Shown in pieces: positions 34,085-46,295 of a DNA stretch of 64,000 bases. The translations under genes were made by a program, and so were the position numbers. The DNA comes from Datisca glomerata. Taxonomy: Eukaryota; Streptophyta; Magnoliopsida; Cucurbitales; Datiscaceae. The stretch is taken from the NCBI GenBank assembly GCA_003255025.1, contig QANY01008782.1, positions 1,074,794 through 1,138,793 on the forward strand, given 5' to 3'. Under the pieces are notes generated by a model. It did no database searches. It was not told where the DNA came from and worked only from the letters and a program-made list of their open reading frames with translations. How positions within the stretch are numbered: position 1 is the first letter of the stretch; each line of letters starts with the position of its first letter.

Positions 34085-35959
34085 TGTTGAATTAAGTTTT
34101 AAAAATTTAGAGAAAAATCATTGAACCACGAACGGTTCGTGGGTGAAACATCAAAAAAAAAATTTAAACTAATTTAAGCATATTAAATATTAAAACCATA
34201 CTTACGATTATACATACTTAGTTAAACGTATTCAATAGAAGTAGAAATGATTTATACTTTATGTTGTGTCAGAGAATTTCTGACTTGACGGAATCTTATT
34301 GATTGTGTTCTTCGTTCTTCGTAGAACTTGAATCAGTCTTCACATCAACAACCACTCGTTGGATTCATAAATATATCTCCCAAGGACGTTGTTAGGAACT
34401 GAGTGTGAGCTCTCAAAACAACTGAGGAAGAAAAATCAAAATTTTCTCTTCCTCTGGTGTATTTCGGAGGCAACTTAGGGGGAGAGAGAGAAACTCTTTT
34501 CACAGCTCTGTGTAATCACACACTGTGTTCAGAGTTTGTGTCAACACACTTAAGAAGGTAACCCTAATACCATCCCTGATATAATTATTGCAAAATTTAC
34601 ACATATACCTCTATATGTTAAATTACCAAAAATTCACCCCATAATATTTGCTATTGCCAAAAATTACATATCTCCCTTGTGTCCAAATTCATCAATCAAA
34701 ATTGATAAATTAAATTGATCTCCGTCAATTAATTAATTAATTTCTTTTATTTATTAATATAATTAAAAATAACTAATTAATAGACATTAATTATTTTCTC
34801 TCCACTTATTAAGTGACAACACCCATTATATATGGGTTCGGAAAATATAGCTTGGTCCACAACATGTTTTTGGTCCAACTGATGTTGTTTTTCATTCTCG
34901 TCCTTATGAGCTACTCCTGAGACCGAATAGATCCACATGAATAAAGCTATAAGATTCAAATACTCAACGAATTTATCTCCATAAATTTCTGACTTATTTA
35001 ATCCTGACATCGTACGACTTCAATATAGGTCCAATTTCAAATCAATTCTCGATTCATGCGCGATACATTTTCTGTTGGTATAAATAAACTCTTTTATTTC
35101 ACAGCCCACAAAATATTTTAACATATTACCCTTCGTGAATATCAGTAACAAGAGCAGAATGTAAAATTATCGTTTGACCCCTCTAGTTATTATTTAATTA
35201 ACTTCTTTATTGACTGTGAATAAGAAAGACATAACAATGAATTGTCTCGTACAGTTCACCATGTCTTATTGAATGATTCATTTCATTGAATATTTGGCCA
35301 AATTAATTTATTCACACACCCATCAATAAAGCATAATGTGATATTGTTGTATTTACAATCTTGCCACGAATTTTTATATTTGTGAATCACGCAACTTCAA
35401 CATAGTTGAATCACGATCTCAATAGCCGAGGTATTATCCGACAATTCGAACTCACTCCTTTGGCATATCAAAGACCGCAAGTAACTAAGTCAAGTTTCGT
35501 ATTCAACTCAGGATTAAGGTAATTACGAAAATACTCTTAAGGTATAATAATTAGATTTGGAGCTAGATAAACGATTTTACTCTAAACTAATTTGTTAGTG
35601 GTCTATAAAACATGTTCCATAATATGTCTAGGTCATCCGTTAGAGTCTCCACTCCAATGTCCCGAGACCAGCATCATTTAGTTCAACCTAACGACCATCA
35701 ACATACTCGATTTCTCAGTCTATCCTAAGACCGCAAATAACGTTCTGAACTATTTCAGAAGAGTTTGTCTGGAAGACCCCCCTGTCTTTACTCTTCTTAC
35801 ATTGACAATAGTTCTAGGACTTGAGTAAATTATAAACACACTTTAATTAATAGAAAAATGTTCATTCATTCATTAAATTCAGTAATACAAAATGTATGAG
35901 AAATAACTAAATACTCAAAAATAGTTATTACACCCTACTTTATTGACATAATCCCAACA
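34085..35959 (-). repeat. 3' LTR of copia A
   Basis: 1,875 bp; starts TGTTGGGATTATGTC on the minus strand after the tract TTTAATGGGAGATTG. It matches the 5' LTR at both ends (34085-34556 with 50341-50821; 35515-35959 with 51294-51738) but has its own central block of about 958 bp at 34557-35514. Confidence 0.9.
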
Positions 35960-35972
35960 ATCTCCCATTAAA

Positions 35973-38565
35973 CTAAAGTAGATGTGTACAATCTTGTATC
36001 CCCATACTCTCCAGATGACCATAAAAGACTTTACTGTTTAAAGTCTTTGTGAATGGATCTGTCAAGTTGTTGACCGTTGATATGTGTTTTATTACAACAT
36101 CTCCACGCTGAACAATCTCTCTAATAAGGTGATACTTACGCTCTATGTGTTTGGATCTTTTGTCGCTCTTTGGTTTCTTCGAGTTTGCTACAACCCCTAT
36201 TATCATAACTAAGTACCATGGGTTTGTCAGTTTCTGGAACAACTTCCAGAGTCTTCAATATTTTTCTGTCATACAGTCTCCTTAGCAGCTTCACAAGCTG
36301 TCACTATTCAACTTTCATGGTAGAATCAGCAATGCAAGATTGTTTGATACTTCTCCATACAACTGCTCCACCGTTCAAGATGAACATCGATCCTAAAGTG
36401 GACCTCCTAAAATCCTTGTCTGCTTAGAAGTCATAATCAGTATACCCAGTCATATTCAGGTCATTACCTGAATATACAAGCATGTAGTTCCTTGTTCTCC
36501 TAAGATGCTTAAGGGTATGCTTGGCGACATTTCAATGTTAGATTCTAGGATTAGATTGGAAATGACTCACTACACCCCCGACATAGAAAATATAAGGCCT
36601 AGTGCAAATCCTCGCATACATAAGACTTCCTATAGCTGAGGCATGGAGAATTTTTCTCATGTCTTCCTCTTTTTGAGGAGTTTTGGGAGACTGCTCCTTG
36701 GAGAGGCTGACTCCATGCCTAAAGGGAATATATCTCTTTTTAGAGTCTTTCATACTGAAGTGATTTATCATCTTATATTATAAGATGCTTGAGACAGAGT
36801 CAATTGTCTATTCTTCTAATCCCGGAAGATTTGAATACCTAGGACAAAGACAAATTTTCCAAGATCATTCATATCAAATTACTTTGCAAGCTAAATCTTG
36901 ACATCAGAAAATTTTCCTACATCATTCCCAATGCATAAAATATCATCAACGTACAAGACTAGAAAAATAATCTTCCCTTCGTGTATCAGCTTATACACAT
37001 AGGGTTCATCCACTAACTGCTCAAAACTGAAGTTCTTGACAGTTTCATCAAACCTGGTATTCCACGATCGGGACGCTTGCTTAAATCTCTAAATGGAATT
37101 CAGCAGTTCGCAAACCTTGCCCACTTGGCCTTTCTTCATGTACCCGTCTGGTTGAGCCATATAAATGCAGTCTTCAAGATTGCTATTCTAAAAGCAGTCT
37201 TGACATCCATTTACCAGATTTTATAATCGAGGGCAGTAGCAATGGACATGAGGATTCAGACGGATTTAAGCATGACCACCGGCGAGAAGTTATCCTCATA
37301 GTCAATATATTCCTTTTTGGTATAACCCTTGGCTACTAGCCTAGCTTTGAATGTCTCCACATTTCTATCTGAACCTCTTTTTTCTTATAAATTCATTTAC
37401 ACCCTAAGGGTTTTACTCCCTCAGGAGGATCTACAAGTTTTCAGACTCCGTTTGACTATATCGATTGTATCTCAACATTCATGGCTTCTTGCCATATATT
37501 TGCTTCAAGACCAGCCATGAACTGTGAGTAAGGGACATGTTCATCATGATCCTTATCTAAGACTATTGTTACAGCATCTTCATAAATCATGTACTCGTCA
37601 GACCGACTCACAACCCTACAACTATGTCGAGGCTTCATAAGCTCTGGCTCGTATTATGGTTCTTCCATTATTGAATTAGAAACTATTCCTGATTAGGGAG
37701 TTAGTGTCTTCTCACTCAATAATTCCTCTAGCACAAGAGTGCTCCTCATCTTCACACTTCTTATATAGTCTTCTTCAAGAAAATGTGCATTCTTGCTAAC
37801 GAATGTTTTCTTGTCAGTTGGACTATAAAAGACATACCTCTTCGTTCCTTTGGGATATCTTACAAACATACATAATTCTGATCGACCGGCCAACTTGTAT
37901 GTCTTCGGTTTCAAAGCATGTGATGGGAACCTCCATATTATTAGGTGGTTAACAGATGAATTTTTTCCATTCTATCATTCATATGATGTGCCAGGCACTA
38001 ACTTTGACGGAACTTGGTTCAAAATGCATGTTGTTGTTTCCTAGGCATATCCCAGAACAAATTTAGGGGGGATGAGTAATTCATCATGGATCTAACCATA
38101 TCCATCAGAGTTCAATTCTTTCTCTCTAACACATCATTCTTTATTAGAGTGCCAGGTGTTGTAAGATGAGAAAAAATACATTATTCCTTCAGAAAGTCTT
38201 TGAATCTCGAAAGTACTCTCCACTACAATCAGATCACAGTGTTTTGATTTATTTTCTAATTACTCCTCAACCATAGCCTTATACTCTTTAAACTTTACAA
38301 CAGTTTCAGACATTTGGTGTATTAGATAAACATGTCCAAAATGTGAGTAGTCATCAATGAATGGTACAAAGTATTCATAACATCCTCTTGCTTGGATATT
38401 TAATGGCTCATATACATCACTATGTATGATTTTGAGGCATTGAGTGACTCTTTCACCCTTGATTAAAAATGGTCTACTGATCATTTTACCTTCTATACAG
38501 GATTCACATGTGGGTAGTGATCTCACACTTAAGGTTTGCAATGGGCCATCATTTACAAGTGTTCT
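35973..38565 (-). pseudogene. Copia A integrase-RT-RNase H half
   Basis: Minus strand from 38565: LVNDGPLQTL, CESCIEGKM, HSDVYEPLN and FIDDYSHFGHVYLI (pre-integrase and integrase core, 38560-38260). An integrase C-terminal and linker part follows (37914-37456). The RT has an intact LYVDDILC box at about 36940-36960. SLMYARICTRPYIFYVGG is at 36771-36538, and the RNase H end at 36242-35973 ends in DPFTKTL and GHLESMGI. Several stops and shifts, for example in the RT before and after the YVDD box, so it is inactive although this box is unchanged. Confidence 0.9.
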
Positions 38566-39917
38566 CACTACAACAAAATGGGGTTAGATGACGGGTAAAA
38601 TTTGTCATTATAACCCTATATTGACGCCTAACCGACTGTCATCTACCGGACTATCATCTTTACCTTCTCCGTCATTAAAAATCCCAGTTTTTTGCCTTTA
38701 ATGATGGAGATTCCCCGTCATCTGAAGTCCCGCGAAAAGATATTAGATGATGGGGAATCCCCATCATTAAAAGGTCAATCCCCTTCATCTAAAAGTCCCG
38801 CAAAAAGACATTAGATGATGAGAAATCCCCGTCACTAAAAAGTCCCATAATTTTTTTTAAAAATGTCATTGGAAGGCAAAAACTGCCTTCCCATGACATA
38901 AAGCCAGGCCTTCCAACGTGTCTTCGACAGTAAAAGTTAATCTGAGATAGACCTTGACAAGATACAATAAAGCCACCTCAGTTCCTCACACCAAGCCATT
39001 TCTGCTACCTATCTCAAGCTTGACTTACAGTCATGTTTGCACCAGAAGTACAAACCTCAAATAAGAAGTAGGCTCAGATTCTTAGTATCTAACCAAGCAG
39101 AAAAGAACTACAAAGTGTAACTAAACACTCATAAATGAAAAGATTTTCTAAGTTATTGGCAAGAGAACTACAAAATGTAACTATAAAAATTCATTTACTT
39201 AACTATTGTTAATATGATAGTAGAAAAAACAAAGGTTTATTAAAAAAATAATTACTTCCATGACATGATATATCGTAATAAAATGATAGAAGAGGGCTGA
39301 ATGGAAAAGACATTCACCGAGGCTTTTAAGTTCTCAAACTTCTTCATTTTGGCGTGCCTTGGAAGTGAACTTTGTGGCCAAAGAGATACTATTAGAGCTC
39401 AAGTGCCTATAGCAAGTAAAAAGATAATAAGAAACTTACATTTTATTTTCAAATACCGATTAAATTGATTTAGACTTTCTAGGTAATAAATAGAAGAACA
39501 ATAACTTGCATTGCATCCAAGTTCATGGGTAGAATACATGTTAGACTTTCTAAAGCTATAGAAAAAATAGCAACTGGTATGGGACTTTCTTTATTATCCT
39601 TATAGAACATAATGTTGCCCGTATCAAGAGTAAAGTGATCAACATACAAGAATGTAAGATCCAATTATCAATTTGACAGCAAGAAAATAGAGACTCAAAT
39701 AGCTTAGCTAAAGAGCACATTTAAAGTTGCTAATTCTATGTTTCTTTGAGAAATTTCAAGTAAGAATTACATTTGTCCGTTAGTGCATAAAATACTTTTC
39801 TAGGAAAATGAATCGAAGAGAAAAGACAATATATGAAGTACCTTCCTCGAGCGCCAATTCTGATAAGTGCTACTCTGCTCTTCTGTGCTTGCTACACTAC
39901 TGCAATTTAGGCCCTTA
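38566..39917. mobile_element. One end of a CACTA (En/Spm) transposon
   Basis: Begins exactly with CACTACAACAAAA at 38566, the canonical CACTA terminus, inserted in the copia A pol frame. Subterminal repeats follow in 38580-38860: TTAGATGATGGGGAATCCCC, AAAGTCCCGC and GTCATC/TTAATGATGG words in both orientations, as expected for transposase-binding sites. From about 38870 to 39917 the sequence is non-coding. No second terminus (TTTTGTTGTAGTG) is found; the right part is lost at the junction with the copia B LTR near 39918. Confidence 0.8.
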
Positions 39918-40484
39918 TCATCAGTTCGTCAATCAAGAGGTGAATTGAGAACATGATTGGTGTCAGAGAGATTTTCTTCTGTGATTAAACGTTAATCAAA
40001 TCTCTAAAAGAATAATCACCACGTTCTTTTAGAGAATCATCTCGTAAAAGTCCTTCTCAGTAAGATTTTTAGATCTCATGTGCTGAGTACATCTAGAGAC
40101 AAAAAAGTGTCTTTGTTATATTCTACGTGCCCACACACATCCTTGTGCATTAAGGATTGACTTGAAAGTTCTTGATCTGGATCTCGGAGTCCGCTGATCG
40201 CTAGAACGATTTCATGAGAACGGAGAATCGATCGGTTTCGCATGGACACTTGATTTAGACTACAAGAGGTATATGATTCCTAACCTTGTATGTTGTTAAT
40301 TTAATATATAAATATATAATAAATTCTGACTGATTGAAAAAGAGTTTTCAATAAAAAATTTTGTTTTCTTATCGTAGCGTTGCGCGATTTTGTTTTACTA
40401 AAAGATTCAAATTTTTTTAAAGAAATTAATTTTTTTAAAATGCCATGCGCCACACGCTTTGTCGTGCATGTGCCGCGAAGACCA
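39918..40484 (+). repeat. Truncated 5' LTR of copia B
   Basis: Matches the last quarter of the 3' LTR. Shared blocks are ATCATCAGT...TCAATCAAGAG, TTATATTCTACGTGC, GATTTAGACTACAAGA and CCTTGTATGTTGTTAATTTA. The first 1.6 kb of the LTR are absent, and a further internal stretch of about 250 bp is missing compared with 47900-48300. Confidence 0.85.
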
Positions 40485-40489
40485 ATAAA

Positions 40490-40503
40490 TAGTATCAGAG
40501 CGG
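40490..40503 (+). other. Primer-binding site of copia B
   Basis: TAGTATCAGAGCGG, five bases after the LTR end (ACCA). One mismatch in the first twelve bases to the complement of initiator tRNA-Met. Confidence 0.8.
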
Positions 40504-42593
40504 TCTTTATATATTTATATGTTAAATTTTGTGTGAGTTTTCTTGAATTAGTCATATAATATGAGATATGTATGAATGAATGGATAATTATTTTTTTAAT
40601 GCATGGAAAATAATAGGTCATTAATTGTATGGTAATTATTATGTTCGGTTTTGTTCTTTAATTTTTTTTCTTAGATCTTGTGTAAGCCGTTTTGGAGCGT
40701 AGGAATTTTTGTAATTTTAATTTGGATAGTTATTGTAATAATTCTGATCGCGAGAAGATGAAGAACGCACGAGACGTGCGACGGAGAAAAAAAATATGAA
40801 TTCTTTTATAATTTTGGCATCGGCACTGGAAATTGGATTTCTGGCTCTGACATCGCCGATTTTGGATTACCGGCAATGTCGCCAGAATTTTCTGTTTCAG
40901 TGAGGTCACCAAAAAATCAGCGTCGACGGCCGGGTACTTATGGTGGAACGGGCCGATCTGGTCTTTCACAATAAAGTGATAGATGGAACTGCCATTAAAG
41001 GAATTATTAGAAGATTAATAGACCAGTTTAGAATGGCATGCGGCTGACGGTGGAAGTCGACAGTGGTTGTCGGCGGTTGTAGCTGGCTGGCGGTGATAGG
41101 CGACAGTAGGAGAGTCCTATCGTTGCTGGCAACTGTTGTCATATTTTAAAAAGTTTCAGAGAAACTCTGATACCAACCAACCCTATCACGATAGAGTTTA
41201 ATGATACCCTATCTCTATCTATTATCCTTTTAAATTTTGAAATTAAAATTTTTAATTTTTAATTTTATGAAAATTAGAAATTAATAGGTTGATTGGGATT
41301 GACCCAAGTTTAACTAAATCAAATAAAATGCTTATTTGATTAAGTCAAAATCAACTAATTTTAAAGTGATAAATATAGAAATTAATTTTAATTAAGAAAA
41401 ATAGTTTTTCTTAACTAAATAGATTTTTGTTAAAAGCTTTAAGATTATAAAGATGCACATCAGGAGAAGAAGTCAATATTTGGGAAATATGTATTCTTAA
41501 AGTCTTCATTGTAATTTTATTTCTTTATTTCAAGTGTTGTAATTTAGAAATACCCAATAGTCACTTGGTCCATTGTTATTTTATTTAATTGTTAAATAAT
41601 TGTTTTAATTTTTAAGTTTGATAACATGTCCATGCAGTAATCGATCACATGCCATACATGAAATTTGATAAAGTTTTATTTAATCATGTATCTCATCAGT
41701 AGAAACATGATTTATTAGGATTGTCCTAATATGTTTATATGTATTATTTTATGAAATCAATTGCATATAAACTGCTTTAATTAGTTAAAGCTTGGTAATC
41801 ACACTACACTAAGGGATATAGTAACCTTTAGGATAAGCAATTTTAGTAAAATAATTTTATTAAAATTTGATGAATATAATTAATTAGTTAATCTAAGTTC
41901 GCCTAATTATGACTTAGGTGCTTTAGAAGGTTAAATGAACTTGAATCAATAAATTGACATAACTGATTATTAAATATTCATAGGGTTATTATTTATCTAG
42001 TAATTAATTTGGAAGTAATTAATTAGTTAAAAATGGAAACACAAAATCATAAAATAGTGAGCGGAAGAAGGTTTACATGTCAATGTAACTTACGGTCTCC
42101 ATTATTAGTACAACACCATGGGATACAGTGAGGGCTCGAGATGACTTTGTTTTCATCCCCTTAAGGAATGTTTCGGGCTGTACCAATACCAGCGTTGGAC
42201 TTTTTAAGAAGATAGAATGAGGTAGTGATGTAGTTTAGTTTCGACTGATCCTAAGGTGGCATATTCTAAATCAAGTCATGAAATCCGAAATAATGGGTTA
42301 CACTCACAAAATCACAATTAAGCTTTCACGTGGATAGTTGTGACTTGACCAAACAAGCGATACTTTATTGTTAAAAGAGAAAATATGAGATATTTTAAGT
42401 TTTATTTAATAAGGATGAGAATGTCCCATAGATATTCTAAGCTTAATCTGACTAACCTTAAGGCAACACATTAATCGTTGGGTTGTTTTATCGTGATTAG
42501 TAAATATTAAATTTTGTGTGTTTATTATGTTATATTCATGCATCACATTTACTTTTTGAATTCTAGATATTTATTAATTATATTGAATCTTGT
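40504..42593 (+). other. Untranslated leader of copia B
   Basis: About 2.1 kb between primer site and gag without a recognisable domain. It contains a G-rich patch (40740-41130) with GGCGG/GTCGGC words and an AT-rich second half. Long leaders occur in large copia lineages; an inserted repeat cannot be excluded. Confidence 0.5.
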
Positions 42594-45500
42594 ATGTTTA
42601 AAAATTCAGTTATCATTACTATATCTACCATGGGCAACCTTGTTTTTGCTTTATTCATTCTTGAGAAATTGAATGGTGATAACTTCATACGTTGGAAATC
42701 AAATATGAACTTAATGCTGATTTGTGAGAACCATAAGTTTATTCTTACTGAGGAATGTCCTGAGGAGCCCACTACTAATGCCCCTGAGAATGTTAGGGAC
42801 AAATATGATGCTTGGATCATATCAAACAACAAGGCCAAACGCTACATGCTTGTGAGCATGAATGATGTTTTGATAATCAACCATGAAAGTATGAAGACTG
42901 CCTATGGATTACGCGAACTCTACATGCTATGTTTGGGCAGCACTCTAATCAAAGTCATCATGAGGCCACTAAGAGCTATAAGACAACTAAGATGAGAAAG
43001 GGTACTTCTGTGCGAGAACATGTTTTGAATATGATCAATATAATGCATGAGACAGAAGTACATTGAGCGACCATTGATGAGCAGACTCAAATTAGCATTA
43101 TACTTGAGTCGCTCACACCAGCTTTTTCTGCGTTCACAACCAACTATGAACAAGTTTCAATTTATCATGACTCAACTGTTGAATGAACTGCAGACTTTTG
43201 AGTCACTCAACCTTAGAATGACCAAATAGGGCAAGGAAAATGTTATCGAGCAAAATGCTTATTTCACTATTAATAGTAACAAGAGGAATAAGATCAATGG
43301 ATAGGATAGAGGTAAGATCAAGAAAGGTAAGAAAGCCAAGACATCACTAAAAGCCAAGAAGAACAAGAAAGACAGAAAGCCCAAGGGAAAATGTTTCTAC
43401 TGTGGGGTTAAAGGTCATTGGAAGAGAAACTGTAACAAGTATCTCTCCGAGCTGAAAAAGAAAGGAAAATATGATTTACTTATACTTAAAGCTTTCTTAA
43501 TGGAATATGATTTATCATCCTGGATACTTAATTTAGGAGCCACAAACCATGATGTTCTCCTTTGCAGATGCTTAATTCGTTTAGGGAGTTGGTTGATGGC
43601 GAGGTCATTTTGAGAGTTGGTGGTGGTGCGTTCGTGTCAGCTAAAGCATTAGAGACAGTCCGTATAATTTATGGATATAATTATTTGGTTTAAAATGATG
43701 TTTATTATATTCTTGGATTTTCAAGAAATTTGATTTCTCTTTTTTGCAAGAACAATTTTTGAAGTTTCTTTTATTAATAAATATTAATTATTTCAAAGAA
43801 TGGATTTGATATTTGTCATGCAAAAGTTATAAGCGGACTATATATACTTAAACTGATTGAATGCATGTTAAATAATTTTGAATTATTTAAAGTAGCAAAA
43901 CCTAAAAGTAGCAAACGACATAAAGTTTCTCAAGATGATGATAACACATATCTTTGATATCTTAGGTTGGTACATATTAATCTAGATAGGTTAAACAGGT
44001 TAACAAAGCATGATGCTTTAAGATAACTAAAAGTTGGAACTCTTCATGTTTATAGATCCTGTCTAGAGGGTAAAATGATACAGAGATCTTTCACAGGAAA
44101 GGGCCAAGGAACCACTTGAACTAGTACATAATGATGTATGTGGATCGATCAATGTACAAGCTAGAGGTGGGTATGAGTATTTCGTCACTTTTATTGACGA
44201 TTACTCAAGATATGGTTATACTTACCTAACGAAAAGAAAGTCTGAACTTTTGGAAAGTTTAAAGACTTCTAAGTTGAAGCTGAAAAATCAATTAGGTAAA
44301 TCATTGAAAATCATTCGCTCCGATTAAGTTGGTGAATATTAGATTTAGTATTCAAGGAGTATTTGCTGGAGTGTGGAATACTATCATAGCTCACAACACT
44401 TGAAACACCACAGCAAAGGGGTTTACAGAGAGGAGAAACTGAACCTTATTGGATATGGTTAGGTCAATGTTAAGTTACTCATAACTGTCACTACATTTTG
44501 GGGATATGCACTACACATGGAAAATTACATTTTGAATATAGTGCCATTTAAGTCTGTAAGCAAGAGGCCTTTAGAGTTATAGAATAGCTCCAAATCTTGT
44601 TTGTGTCATTTCCGTATATAGGGGTGTCTAGCTCACATTCTTAGACCCAAGACCAAAAAGTTAGACTTATGGTCTGAGGTATGCATATTCGTAGGCTATA
44701 CTCTACAGACTAGAGGTGGGTATTTTTATAGTCACAAGGATCAAAAGGTGTTTGTATCGTCAATTGCAACCTTCCTTGAGCATGACTATATCCAAAATTA
44801 CAAACCTCATAGCAAAGTAGTTCTCTAGGAATTAGCGGCTGATGAGATCATACCACCTTCAATTTCTACTGATAAACGACAAACCAGAGAAGCCACAGTT
44901 CCTACAAAGGAAACCCCGGTGCAATGTCGTAGTGGTAGGGTTGTGAGATAACCAATATGCTACGAACTACAGGCACATGTCCTAGTGTCAGACACTTATA
45001 AGGACGATACATTATCTTATGAAGAAGCAATGTATAATCCTAAAAAGGAGAAATGGCAAGATGCCATGAACCATGAAATGAAATCTATATATTCCAATTC
45101 CATTTGGGTACTTGTAGATCTACCTAAAGATATCAATCTCATTGTATGTAAATGGATCTTTAAGAAGAAAAGTGGTGCATATGAGAAAGTAGAGTCTATC
45201 GAGGCACGGTTAGTAGCCAAGGGCTACAAACAAAGGGATGGAGTCGATTATGAAGAGACATTCTCCCATGTGGCCATGCTCAAATCCATTCACATCCTTT
45301 TGTCCAAAACTGCTAGTTTTGACTATGAGATATGAAAAATGTATGTCAAGGTAGCTTTTCTGGTTGGCTCTCTTGAAGAAAGCATCTATATGATGCAACT
45401 AGAAGGGTTCGTACAAAAAGGGCAAGATCAGAAAGTATGAAAGTTGTTTAAATCCATGTATGGATTAAAACAAACATCTAGATCTTGAAATCTTACCTTC

Positions 45501-46290
45501 GATGAGATTATAAAGTCTTATGGCTTCGAGAAAAATATTGACGAAGCATGTGTTAATAATACATCAAAGATAAGATAGTGGTTTTCTTAGTTCTTTATGT
45601 TGACAATATTCTACTTATTAGGAATGATGGATAAACTTTGTCAAAGGTAAAGAAGTAGTTAGCTGAGAAATTTCAAATGAAAGATTTGAGAGAAGACAGC
45701 TATGTTCTGAGCATCCAAGGGATAGAAAGAACTAGCTCTTAGCACTTTTCAGACATTTTATATTGATAAGGTGCTGGAGAGATTCTCTATGGAGAATTTC
45801 AAGAAAGGTCAACTACCGACCAGGCATGGAATTGTAGGCTCCAAGGAACAATGTCCTAAGACACCTCAAGAGAAAGAGGATATGACAAATGTTCCCTATC
45901 TTTCAGCAGTTGAAAGTCTTATGTATGTCATGTTGTGTACTAGATCGGACACCTGTTATGCAGTGGGAATTGTCAGTCGTTATCAATCGAATCTAAGTTT
46001 GGAATACTGGATTGCAGTAAAGCATATTCTCAAGTATCTTAGGAGAACGAGAAACTATATGCTTATTTTTCCAGGTGGAGACCTAAATTGCGCTGGATAT
46101 CCTGATTACGAATCAGATAAGGATAGTCGACGTCCGGGTCATACACCAAGGTGATCTAACTTTTATGAAGATAACATTAGATCAGAACCTAGATGACCCA
46201 TTTACAGAGACACTTCCGAAGAAGATGTTTAAGGGTCATGCGCGAAATATGAGATTAAGAGAAATGTTTCATTTTCTTTAGGGCAAGTGG
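42594..46290 (+). pseudogene. Copia B gag-pol, inactivated
   Basis: Gag starts at the second Met of the frame at 42594 (LEKLNGDNFIRWKSNMNLML). The zinc knuckle is CFYCGVKGHWKRNC at about 43390-43435 (CX2CX4HX4C). The protease region is at 43500-43740 (SWILNLGATNH, with Asp replaced by Asn). Integrase spans 44100-44600 (ELVHNDVCGS, YEYFVTFIDDYSRYGY), and its linker shows SRVVR-like sequence near 44930. RT spans 44985-45500 ([32 protein letters not shown]), with the YVDD box changed to YVDN at 45596-45607. RNase H begins at 45771-46154 (SAVESLMYVMLCTRSD) and is cut short, joining its tail (DPFTETLPKK) at about 46195. Many stops. Confidence 0.9.
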
Positions 46291-46295
46291 AAGAT

